Origin: Candidatus Bipolaricaulota bacterium
GTDB taxonomy: Bacteria; Bipolaricaulota; Bipolaricaulia; Bipolaricaulales; Bipolaricaulaceae
Reading direction: 5' to 3'
NCBI GenBank assembly: GCA_027027485.1
Contig: JALVLL010000055.1
Location: 1 to 15,647, forward strand
Length of the DNA stretch: 15,647 nucleotides
Shown here piece after piece: positions 6,866 through 14,020 of the stretch. The translations under genes and the position numbers were made by a program. Every line of letters starts with the position of its first letter. The first letter of the stretch is position 1. A model generated the notes under the pieces. The model made no database searches. It was not told the DNA's origin and saw only the letters and a list, made by a program, of their open reading frames with translations.

Positions 6866-8051
6866 TTCGCCCCCCAACCATGGTGAGGTTCACTTCGAAA
6901 TCCGGGGTGAAGACCACCACATCCGCACGATATCCGGGCGCCAATACGCCCCGATCACGTAGGCCCAAGATCGCCGCTGGAGTCGCGCTGGCCATTCGCA
7001 CCGCGTCTAAAAGCCCAACGCCCACGTTCCGGACCAGATTTTCCACGAGATCTATCATCAACGCCGCACTCCCCGCGAAGGCGGTCCTGTCCGGGAGAAT
7101 AGCCACATACCCCAGGGGTGAAGACTCATATCCCTCCGGTGGTCTACCCCGCTCCACAACGACCTCCCTTTTCCCCAATCGGTATCGCCCCGGTCCGAGC
7201 CCCGCAGCTGCCATGGCATCGGTTACCACACATACCTTGTCAACCCCTTTCATCCGTAGCACCAATCTGATCAGGCTCGGGGGCAGATGATGCCCATCGG
7301 CGATGAGCTCAACCGTAAAGCGATCCAATAAAAGGGCGGCCTCTACCACCCCGGCGATCCGGTAAGCCATGACCCGACGCACAGTGGAGCAACCGGAGTA
7401 AAGGTGGGTGACATGGCGGAATCCCGCTTCCGCCGCAGCGAGCATTTGGGAATACGTGGCATCACTGTGGGCCACGGAGACCAATATCCCCCGACGGCTC
7501 GCTAGTCGTCCACATGCCAGAGCCCCCGGAAGCTCCGGAGCCATCGAAACGCGGCGGATAGAAGGATGGTTCTCAAGGAGCATCCGTATTCTCCGAAGGT
7601 CCGGTTCCTGAAGGTGCTTAGGATCCTGTGCGCCAGCCTGTACAGGGTTCAGGTACGGCCCCTCCAAGTGGGCACCGAGGAGTTCCGCTCCCGGAAGCCC
7701 CTCCACCATGGCATCCTCCACCGCCCGCAGGGCCCCCTCGATCTCATCCCAGGGGGCCGTAAGGGTCGTGGCCAGAAACGAGGTGGTGCCGCCCTTAGCA
7801 TGGGCCAGCGAGATACCCGCCAGGGCCTCCGGGGATCCGTCCATTACATCGTTCCCCCCGCCTCCGTGGAGGTGGAGATCTATAAAGCCCGGGGCTACGT
7901 ACGAACCCTGGACCTCGATGATCTCACCCCTAGTGGGGACGCCCTTTCCCACCAGCGCGATCTCTTCGCCCCGTATAACCAGAGTGCCCCCCGGGATCTC
8001 CCGAAATGGAGTCAACACGGTGCCGCCCACAAATGACAACATACGCGTCAT
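6843..8051 (-). CDS. nagA: N-acetylglucosamine-6-phosphate deacetylase
   Basis: Amidohydrolase that removes acetate from GlcNAc-6-phosphate to give glucosamine-6-phosphate, the step before NagB; cytoplasmic. With ATG at 8051 the protein is about 402 residues, a normal length. Motifs in order are PGFIDLHLHGGGG (His 60 and 62), GAHLEGPYLNP (Glu 130), VAHSDATY (His 195), VTHLYSG (His 216), ADGHHLPP, VTDAMAAAG (Asp 278) and FAGSA. It closes with SATPAAILGL and GYRADVVVF. The substrate-lid segment reads THLYSGCSTVRR instead of the common THLFNAM, so the specificity may be shifted. The ATG overlaps the NagB stop as ATGA, which supports this start over the longer open frame to 8153 and implies translational coupling. 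The downstream oxidoreductase start lies inside or just past this gene's end. Confidence 0.92.
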   Translation of the reverse strand: MTRMLSFVGGTVLTPFREIPGGTLVIRGEEIALVGKGVPTRGEIIEVQGSYVAPGFIDLHLHGGGGNDVMDGSPEALAGISLAHAKGGTTSFLATTLTAPWDEIEGALRAVEDAMVEGLPGAELLGAHLEGPYLNPVQAGAQDPKHLQEPDLRRIRMLLENHPSIRRVSMAPELPGALACGRLASRRGILVSVAHSDATYSQMLAAAEAGFRHVTHLYSGCSTVRRVMAYRIAGVVEAALLLDRFTVELIADGHHLPPSLIRLVLRMKGVDKVCVVTDAMAAAGLGPGRYRLGKREVVVERGRPPEGYESSPLGYVAILPDRTAFAGSAALMIDLVENLVRNVGVGLLDAVRMASATPAAILGLRDRGVLAPGYRADVVVFTPDFEVNLTMVGGRIVYERSE

Positions 8052-8809
8052 ACCATGTAGCGCTTCAAGGTATCTGGGGAAAGGAGGCTGGCAGACCCTT
8101 GATCCAGAAAGAGATGCACATCCGGATGTGTGCGCAGGATGGAAGCAGGGCATTCAGGAGAAACCTCCGCCTCCAAGGCGCACTTTACCGCAGCGGCCTT
8201 CCTTTCCTCGGGCACCACCGAAATTATGCGTTTGGAACGCAGAATCTGGCGCACAGACATGGTGATCGCCCGTCGTGGTACTTCCTCCAAAGTCGGGAAC
8301 CATCCCTCGTTTACCTGTTGACGACGGCAACTCTCGGCCAACCACACGATGATGTAAGGTGCGTCGGTTTCGAAGTCCGCTGGGGGATCGTTAAAGGCGA
8401 TATGGCCGTTTTCCCCGATCCCCACGAACGCCACATCCACTTCCTCGTTTCGGATGAGCTTGTTCAAACGCTGTACCTCAGCCTCCGGATCTGGAGCATC
8501 GCCTCTGATCAAATGGACAGTCCCCGGATGCACACGGTTTACCAGACGTTCTCGCAGGTATCGCCGGAAGCTAGCGGGATGATCGGCTGGAAGGCCGATG
8601 TACTCGTCGAGATGGAACATCACGGTACGTTCCCAGGGCACGTCCTCTCGCACCAGGGATTCCAAGAAAGCCAACTGCGATGTCCCGGTGGCCGCCACGA
8701 ACACGGCCTTTCCCTTACGTTCTACCGCTTCCCGCAGCGTGCTGGCCGCCAAAGCGGCTGCGGCGCGTCCCAGCTCCGTGACCTCGTCGAATAAATATAT
8801 CCTCAACAC
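8048..8809 (-). CDS. nagB: Glucosamine-6-phosphate deaminase (NagB family)
   Basis: Converts glucosamine-6-phosphate to fructose-6-phosphate and ammonia, giving entry to glycolysis; cytoplasmic. It has 253 residues, close to the family length. Visible are the phosphate loop ATGTS at 40-44, FHLDEYIGL at 65-73 with the catalytic Asp68-Glu69 pair, GIGENGHIAFNDPP at 130-143 with the general-base His136, and RAITMSV further on. Compared with Escherichia coli NagB, the DGHIAFNE segment reads NGHIAFND. This form, together with the CRRQQVNEGWF segment, marks a divergent subgroup commonly annotated as deaminase. The start is GTG at 8809, with AAAGGGG lying in the end of the preceding gene, one base past its stop. 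Stop and NagA start overlap (ATGA). Confidence 0.9.
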   Translation of the reverse strand: MLRIYLFDEVTELGRAAAALAASTLREAVERKGKAVFVAATGTSQLAFLESLVREDVPWERTVMFHLDEYIGLPADHPASFRRYLRERLVNRVHPGTVHLIRGDAPDPEAEVQRLNKLIRNEEVDVAFVGIGENGHIAFNDPPADFETDAPYIIVWLAESCRRQQVNEGWFPTLEEVPRRAITMSVRQILRSKRIISVVPEERKAAAVKCALEAEVSPECPASILRTHPDVHLFLDQGSASLLSPDTLKRYMV

Positions 8810-8810
8810 G

Positions 8811-9608
8811 CTACCCCTTTATCCCGGATTCAAGCACAGCACGGGTCTGTTCCAATCCCTCTGGGTCAGGGAGTTCCAACACCCAGCCTCGAGGCTCCAG
8901 TGGCCTCAAGGCTTCGTATGCTTCCGCGAGCTCATCCCAGGAACGAGGGGGAACGTGGACGCCGGTATCCCAATCCTCATAAGCATAGAGGTGTACATGC
9001 ACGATCCACGGCGCGAGCGTCTCCGCCCAGTCACGAAGGGAAACGCGTCCCTCCTGCACCGAAGGGCTCGAGCGGGCGTGCCCGACATCAAAGGTGACCA
9101 TGACCCCACTACGCCTCACAAGTTCCCGGAACCTTTCGAGGTCGGAAGCCCACCCCCATTTCAGGTTCTCCAAACATAACATCCCTCCGGCCGCGTCCAC
9201 ATCCCCCGCGAGCTCCGCCAAGTTGGCTATTGTCCGCTCCCAGTGGAGTTCTTCCATGGGGATCGAATTGGATCCCACGTGGAGTGTAAGGGGCGTCCGG
9301 TAATTCAGCGAGGTTAAATAGCGAGAAAGGATTTTCACATACATTTTCAAGTATTCCAGGGCCCCCCGTGCGATAAGGGGATCCCGATGCCCCACTTCTA
9401 TATCAGTTGTGGGCAAGTGAAAAGAAAAATATAAACCCGCCTCGTCCAAAGCGGCGAGGAATGCCTCCAACTTCTTTGGATTCAAGGGAAGTCGGAAGTC
9501 ATTGAGATACCACTCGATGCCTCCGTAACCGTTTTTCAATGCATAAGCTATCGCCTCACGATAGGAAGAACGGAAGATCCGCGAGGAAAACATAAGCTCC
9601 ATCTTCAT
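8811..9608 (-). CDS. Sugar phosphate isomerase/epimerase-like TIM-barrel protein
   Basis: Xylose-isomerase-like TIM barrel (AP endonuclease 2 / IolE-type superfamily), 265 residues, cytoplasmic. Candidate metal ligands follow the family order: Glu147 in LCLENLKWGW, Asp174 and His177 in VTFDVGHARS, His204/His206 in VHVHLYAY and Glu245 in WVLELPDP. An early HLP motif (FSFHLPTTD, 62-70) and TLHVGS (108-113) also fit the fold. The exact reaction is unknown; members include epimerases and isomerases of sugars and inositol derivatives. Its ATG overlaps the permease stop as ATGA, and the NagB gene begins one base past its stop. It is therefore embedded between transporter and amino-sugar enzymes and may convert a less common imported sugar phosphate into a NagA/NagB substrate (inference). 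Confidence 0.8.
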   Translation of the reverse strand: MKMELMFSSRIFRSSYREAIAYALKNGYGGIEWYLNDFRLPLNPKKLEAFLAALDEAGLYFSFHLPTTDIEVGHRDPLIARGALEYLKMYVKILSRYLTSLNYRTPLTLHVGSNSIPMEELHWERTIANLAELAGDVDAAGGMLCLENLKWGWASDLERFRELVRRSGVMVTFDVGHARSSPSVQEGRVSLRDWAETLAPWIVHVHLYAYEDWDTGVHVPPRSWDELAEAYEALRPLEPRGWVLELPDPEGLEQTRAVLESGIKG

Positions 9609-11302
9609 CCGATGCGGAAGCTCGCGGCCATGGACTTCCCCGTATAGCGGTTGATGGCATATGTAACCGTAAACACTGTGAAGAAGAGCACCACGGCCAG
9701 CGCACTGGCCAGCCCGTAATCGCCATCGTTGACGCTGTCGTAGATAGCGATGGATAGGGTCCTGGTCCGGGCGGAGTAAAGGAGGATAGAGGTGCTGAGC
9801 TCGGTAAGGAGAGTGGCGAAAGTGAGGATAGTCCCCGAAGCCATTGTGGGGAAAATGAGGGGAAGGGTCACTTTACGGAAAGTTTGGAACCAAGTAGCTC
9901 CACTCAGTATCGAGGCCTCCTCCAGGGCAGGGTCCAGTTGCGTGAGCCCGGCCGAGACCGAGCGGAAGACATAAGGTGTCCGACGAATCACAAACGAGAT
10001 GATCATGATCCAATAGGTTCCCCTAAGGACCAGGTATCCGGTGGAGAAGGTGGAGAGCAACGCCACCGCTACCACGATCCCCGGGAGGATGAAGGGCAAC
10101 ATCACCGCATAATCGAGGACCGCACTTCCCCGAGGCCGACGGCGTTGAACCACGTACGCGATCAACGTCCCGATCACAGCCGCCCCCAGGGAAGAGGACG
10201 TGGCCAAAATCAAGGTGTTTTTGATAGGTCCCGAGAGAAACCTTGGGATAGCGAGGTAATGGCTCAAGGTAAAACCCTGTGGCCAAAGGCCATTCCAGGT
10301 TTTGAAGAACGACATGACGATCAACGTGAACTGTGGAAGCAGTGAAACCAGAACCACCCCCCAACACAAAACGGTGGCCAGGACCCTGATCACGGGGTGG
10401 CGGTGCATATGGAGTTTGGAACGGGAAGCGGATATCGTTTCGTATTCACGCCTGCTCACGATGTAACGCTGGAACCACAGGGCACCTCCGGTGATGAACA
10501 CGCTGATCAGGCTTATAGCCGCGGCAGCGTGGAGGTTCCAGAAGCCGTTCACCTGAAAGTAGATCAGCGTGGGAAGCACATAGGTGCTGCCCCCTACAAT
10601 GGCGGGGACTCCGAAGTTGCTGATGGCCCTGATGAATATGAGGATCCCCCCCGCGGCGATGCTCGGGATGATGAGGGGCAGGCTTATGGTCCGTAAGATC
10701 CTGGGAAGACGAGCCCCCATGACCGAGGCGGCCTCTTCCAACGTGGGGTTAGCCGTCTCGAAGGCCCCTTCGCTGAGAAGGAAAACGAACGGATAGTACA
10801 TAAGGGTCATGGCGAGGATGACCCCAAAGGGGCCATAGATGGGGGGGAGGCTTATTCCCAATCTCTCGAATATGTACCTCAAGGCGCCGTTGCGTCCGAG
10901 GAGGATTATCCAGGCGAACGCGCCGAGGAATGCGGGCATGATAAGGGGTACTACGCTCAGGGAAAGGAGCACGTTTTTCCCAGGGATCTTCACCCTAGCC
11001 ACCAGATATCCCATCGGCACGCCTATGAGCATGGTAAGTCCCACTACAGCAAAGCTGATGTAGAAGGAGTTGATAAGGGAGCGGCGATACAGATTGCTGG
11101 TCAAGAACTTCTCGAAGTTCACCAGACTCAGGTTAGAAAGGGAAAGTTCCTTGCCGTTGGGAACGAAGGCGATAAGGACGGTGCGTAGCAAGGGGTAGGC
11201 GAGGAACACGGCAACGAAGAGGACGCCGAGGCCGAGCACGAGATAGACCGTATAATCCCTGCGCAGAAGCCGTCTCAAGCCGGGTGGGCGCCGGTTAATC
11301 AC
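9605..11302 (-). CDS. Two-domain ABC permease of the Fe3+/AfuB/ThiP type
   Basis: Inner-membrane permease with two fused transport domains in 565 residues. Two EAA loops are visible: EEAASVMGARLPRILRTISL at about 189-208 and EEASILSGATWFQTFRKVTL at about 461-480. About a dozen hydrophobic segments are split evenly around a charged linker near residues 278-303. This fused architecture is typical of the family that transports ferric iron, thiamine, 2-aminoethylphosphonate and hexose phosphates, not of CUT1 sugar permeases. The GTG start overlaps the ATPase stop (GTGA), and its own stop overlaps the next start (ATGA). Being locked among amino-sugar genes argues for an organic phosphate or sugar substrate rather than iron. 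Confidence 0.9.
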   Translation of the reverse strand: MINRRPPGLRRLLRRDYTVYLVLGLGVLFVAVFLAYPLLRTVLIAFVPNGKELSLSNLSLVNFEKFLTSNLYRRSLINSFYISFAVVGLTMLIGVPMGYLVARVKIPGKNVLLSLSVVPLIMPAFLGAFAWIILLGRNGALRYIFERLGISLPPIYGPFGVILAMTLMYYPFVFLLSEGAFETANPTLEEAASVMGARLPRILRTISLPLIIPSIAAGGILIFIRAISNFGVPAIVGGSTYVLPTLIYFQVNGFWNLHAAAAISLISVFITGGALWFQRYIVSRREYETISASRSKLHMHRHPVIRVLATVLCWGVVLVSLLPQFTLIVMSFFKTWNGLWPQGFTLSHYLAIPRFLSGPIKNTLILATSSSLGAAVIGTLIAYVVQRRRPRGSAVLDYAVMLPFILPGIVVAVALLSTFSTGYLVLRGTYWIMIISFVIRRTPYVFRSVSAGLTQLDPALEEASILSGATWFQTFRKVTLPLIFPTMASGTILTFATLLTELSTSILLYSARTRTLSIAIYDSVNDGDYGLASALAVVLFFTVFTVTYAINRYTGKSMAASFRIG

Positions 11303-12393
11303 GCTATCCGCTCCCCCTCGCTAAAGACGAGCATATCCTGGGAATCGAAATCCAAAACAGCTTCCGCACCCTCATGGAGACCGGGCACTGCATCGGGCAT
11401 ATCCACTTCCACCAATGCCTCGCTACCCGATATAGCCACCTGATAGCGCACAAACTTCCCCAAGAACTGGATCACCTGTATCCTGCCCCGGAACGCCCCC
11501 TCCCCCGACGTGGGCGGAGATATGCGAAGGTGTTCCGGCCGCAGGGCTACGGTAACGCGTTCACCGCGGGGCTCAGCCCTCGCACGAATGCTTTTGCATT
11601 TCCGGGCGGAGCCTACTTCCACCACCAGCTCGTTCCCGTTCAGGGAGACGATCTTGGCGGGAAAGAAGTTCATCTCGCCGATAAATCCCGCCACGAATTC
11701 GTTGGAAGGGTCATCGTAAATCTCGTCGGGCGTGCCAATCTGGCGCACAACCCCGCTCTCCATCACTCCCAGCCTATCGGCGATAGCCATCGCCTCCTGC
11801 TGATCGTGGGTCACATACAAGGTGGTCACTCTCGCCTGCTTTTGGATTCGGCGGATCTCGGTACGCATGTACACTTTGAGCTTGGCATCCAGGTTGGCTA
11901 AGGGCTCATCCAAGAGCAGGAGTTTGGGCTGATATACCAAGGCACGGGCCAAAGCCACTCGCTGCTGTTGTCCCCCGGAAAGCTCACTGGGGTTACGCCG
12001 CAAAACACCCGGTAGGCCCACCAGTTCCATGATTTCCCGCACCCTGCGATCTATTTCCTTGCGGGGAAGCTTCCTGATCCGGAGGGGATAAGCTACGTTC
12101 TCATATACACTCATGTGCGGATATAAGGCGTAATTCTGGAACACCATCCCGATGTTTCGACGGAACGGAGGAATAGCGGTAAAGTCCATCTCCCCATAAT
12201 AAATGCGCCCTCCGTCCAAACGTTCGAGCCCTGCAGTACACCGAAGAAGCGTGGTTTTCCCACAGCCGGAAGGACCCAGGAGACAAAATAATTCTCCCTC
12301 AAATATGACAAACGACACATCGTTGAGGGCCACTACCTCAGCGTTACGCGCGCGGAACACCTTCCGAACCCTCTCGTATCGAAGATCGGGCAT
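11299..12393 (-). CDS. ABC transporter ATP-binding protein (MalK/FbpC-like, with C-terminal TOBE region)
   Basis: Cytoplasmic ATPase subunit of 364 residues. Walker A GPSGCGKTT is at 40-48, Q-loop VFQN at 84-87, signature LSGGQQQR at 138-145, Walker B LLLLDEP at 158-164 and H-loop VTHD at 194-197. Residues beyond about 240 form a TOBE/OB-type regulatory extension as in MalK, UgpC and FbpC. ATG at 12393 is chosen because GGAGGGG lies just upstream. The longer frame to 12447 would include the perfect palindrome at 12412-12439. It is the only ATPase gene in the window although two complete sets of permeases are present. It may serve both, as MsmK-like ATPases do, or the CUT1 system may use one encoded elsewhere. 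Confidence 0.93.
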   Translation of the reverse strand: MPDLRYERVRKVFRARNAEVVALNDVSFVIFEGELFCLLGPSGCGKTTLLRCTAGLERLDGGRIYYGEMDFTAIPPFRRNIGMVFQNYALYPHMSVYENVAYPLRIRKLPRKEIDRRVREIMELVGLPGVLRRNPSELSGGQQQRVALARALVYQPKLLLLDEPLANLDAKLKVYMRTEIRRIQKQARVTTLYVTHDQQEAMAIADRLGVMESGVVRQIGTPDEIYDDPSNEFVAGFIGEMNFFPAKIVSLNGNELVVEVGSARKCKSIRARAEPRGERVTVALRPEHLRISPPTSGEGAFRGRIQVIQFLGKFVRYQVAISGSEALVEVDMPDAVPGLHEGAEAVLDFDSQDMLVFSEGERIA

Positions 12394-12411
12394 GTCCCCT
12401 CCGGAACCGAC

Positions 12412-12439
12412 GCTGGGGCCCGGGATCCCGGGCCCCAGC
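12412..12439. repeat. Perfect 28-bp palindrome behind the first binding-protein gene
   Basis: Positions 12412-12425 and 12426-12439 are exact inverted complements of 14 bases each, nearly all G/C, centred on the BamHI-like GGATCC. It starts 9 bases past the binding-protein stop and ends 18 bases before the ATPase start. In RNA it would fold into a very stable hairpin. On the minus (coding) strand no T tract follows, so it is more likely an mRNA-stabilising or attenuating element than a full terminator. A protein-binding site is also possible. Confidence 0.8.
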
Positions 12440-12448
12440 CTTTTCACT

Positions 12449-13417
12449 TTAACCGATAAGCTCCACGAACTTCGTGGTCAACTCATCGCGGATCTCGGCG
12501 GCCTTAACGGCGTCATACGGGATAAGGGGTACATCGTTGAGGGGAGGCAGTCCCTCGGGAGCCATAACGTCTGGACGCACGGTGCGACGGAACCGGACCT
12601 TGACCACGATCTCGTAGGCTTCCTTAGTAGTTACCCAATCCATGAACAGTTTGGCGTTATCCGGGTTAGGCCCATTCTTGATGATCCCAGTGGCGTCGAA
12701 GCGCACACCGGTACCCTCACAGGGGTAGATCACCGTTACCGGGGCACCCTCGGCCATCTTCCGGGCCACATTGTAGTCACCGGTAACACCTACCGCATAT
12801 TCGCCTCGGGCTACCGCCTCGGGGACGATCTTGGAAGAAGCGACGAAGGTAACATTGGGCGCGAGGAGCTTGAGGAACTCAAAGCCATAAAGCTCATACA
12901 TCTGGAATATCTGCGAGTAAGCGGAGCCGGAGGTGGCGGGGTTGGCCATGATGATTTTGCCCTTGTACATCGGGAGGATGAGGTCTTTCCAGCAACGCGG
13001 ATATTCCCATGGCTTAAGGAGTTCGGTGTTTACTATAAACGCTTGGATGGGCATGGACATCCCGTAATACTTCGGTGGCGTACGCGGATCCTTAAAGGGG
13101 ATCTTGTCGTCCTCGGGTACTTCATAAGCCAAGAAATAGTCGTAATAACCCTCGAACGCCTCCTGCGCGATACCGAGGAGGATATCCCCCGAGGGCCTAG
13201 GCCACTCGGCACGCAGCCGCGCCAGGAGTTCCCCTGAACCAGCGGTGATGATCTCGACATCGATATCAGGATATTTGGCCTTGAAGGCATCCACCAACGC
13301 ACGGGTGAGGGTAGCAGAGGTGGCGCTCCAGATAACGAGCTTCCCGCTTGGAAGAGCCAAAGCGCCCATTGCCGAGAATAAAACCGATAGAACAATAGCT
13401 AAAACCCGATAATACAT
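12449..13417 (-). CDS. Fe3+/AfuA-type ABC transporter solute-binding protein, probably for a phosphorylated sugar
   Basis: Extracytoplasmic binding protein of 322 residues, first gene of the operon. The N-terminus MYYRVLAIVLSVLFSAMGALA is a signal peptide. The mature protein begins with LVIWSATSATLTRALVDAF and EIITAGSGELLARLRAE, then GDILLG and ANPATSGSAY at 158-167, a pattern typical of the family holding FbpA, AfuA and phosphonate-binding proteins. Iron-binding FbpA members use an adjacent Tyr pair. Here the comparable stretch reads EYAVGVTGDYNVAR, with no Tyr-Tyr, which argues against iron. AfuA of this family is known to bind hexose phosphates. The ATG is preceded by AAAGGAGG five bases away. 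The promoter at 13521-13529 and a leader of roughly 95-100 bases precede it, and the palindrome follows. The substrate is inferred from context only. Confidence 0.87.
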   Translation of the reverse strand: MYYRVLAIVLSVLFSAMGALALPSGKLVIWSATSATLTRALVDAFKAKYPDIDVEIITAGSGELLARLRAEWPRPSGDILLGIAQEAFEGYYDYFLAYEVPEDDKIPFKDPRTPPKYYGMSMPIQAFIVNTELLKPWEYPRCWKDLILPMYKGKIIMANPATSGSAYSQIFQMYELYGFEFLKLLAPNVTFVASSKIVPEAVARGEYAVGVTGDYNVARKMAEGAPVTVIYPCEGTGVRFDATGIIKNGPNPDNAKLFMDWVTTKEAYEIVVKVRFRRTVRPDVMAPEGLPPLNDVPLIPYDAVKAAEIRDELTTKFVELIG

Positions 13418-13520
13418 CGATTCCTCCTTTCCTTAAGATTTTTTCGCCGCGGTTTTTCAGTACGGACTCATCACTTCTCCCTGAAATCACCACCTCTCTC
13501 AATCGGTTTTCAATCCCAAT

Positions 13521-13530
13521 ATTATACCAA
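13521..13530 (-). promoter_or_regulatory. Extended -10 promoter for the eleven-gene sugar operon
   Basis: On the minus strand TTGGTATAAT (13530-13521) gives a perfect TATAAT with the TGn extension of extended -10 promoters. No good -35 hexamer is seen 16-19 bases upstream, which extended -10 promoters tolerate. Transcription would start near 13513-13516, leaving a leader of about 95-100 bases before the ATG at 13417. The leader contains GAAAACCG and GAAAAACCG about 50 bases apart, but no convincing operator palindrome. Confidence 0.6.
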
Positions 13531-13570
13531 CCCATTTACCCTACGATACGTTCAGGTTTGATATTGGCCC

Positions 13571-13968
13571 TGTAAAGATGGAAGTTTCCCTTTCGGGAAC
13601 CCTGCGGGGACATTTAGGCTCATCTACCTGGAGCACACCTTTAGGAGCAGGAGGGACGAGTACACCACGGACCTCTTCCTGGAGCATCTGGTGGAGGGGT
13701 ACGGGGAGTGGCCCAGGGAGGTGATCACCGATGGGGGAAGTTGGTACCGGGCGGCCTTCTCCTTTTGGCAGATCGAGGGGAAGATGGGCTGGAAGGTAAT
13801 GCGGGGAGGGGTTCGATCGGTGAACGAGGGCTTCTTCGGGGAGTTCCTAAAGAGGGGTCAAGGACTTCGACAGGTACTTCCCCACAGGAAGCTTGGAGGG
13901 CTTGAGAAGTTGTTTCCGCCTCCGCTTGGTTCCACAACTCCCTTATAGAAGGCTATTTTTTAACAGGG
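13571..13968 (+). pseudogene. Transposase remnant (DDE type) with frameshifts
   Basis: A translation beginning near 13571 reads FRLIYLEHTFRSRRDEY, then REVITDGGSWYRAAF and GGVRSVNEGFFGEFLKR. These resemble the core of DDE transposases (an Asp within ITDGGSWYR and a Glu within VNEGFF). At the G run 13854-13857 the reading moves to the next frame, continuing as VKDFDRYFPTGSLEGLRSCF, and near 13925 to the third frame as WFHNSLIEGYF. Each shift corresponds to one extra base. No N-terminal part or start is present and a TGA lies at 13559-13561. This is therefore a truncated, decayed copy. No terminal inverted repeats or target duplications were found. The family name (IS6/IS240-like or similar) is uncertain. 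Confidence 0.6.
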
Positions 13969-14020
13969 CCCGCAGCGGTAAGTTGGCTCGTTCCGTGCTT
14001 CGTCGATAGGATCGAGGGCC

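Noticed and set aside
8052..8153. N-terminal extension of NagA up to 8153
   Set aside because: The extra 34 residues lie inside nagB and do not resemble NagA. The ATGA overlap at 8051 is the usual coupled start.
12203..13237. Plus-strand open frame of 344 codons
   Set aside because: It is antisense to the ATPase N-terminus and the AfuA-type binding protein, reads through the perfect palindrome, and has no family features.
9605..13417. Ferric iron uptake system (fbpABC)
   Set aside because: The family resemblance is real, but the binding protein lacks the adjacent Tyr pair used for ferric iron and the genes overlap with amino-sugar enzymes. Iron is therefore the less likely substrate, though not excluded.
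13418..13690. tRNA, small RNA, riboswitch or CRISPR array in the largest gap
   Set aside because: No cloverleaf, conserved riboswitch core or regularly spaced repeats could be seen. The stretch is explained by the operon leader, the promoter and the transposase remnant.
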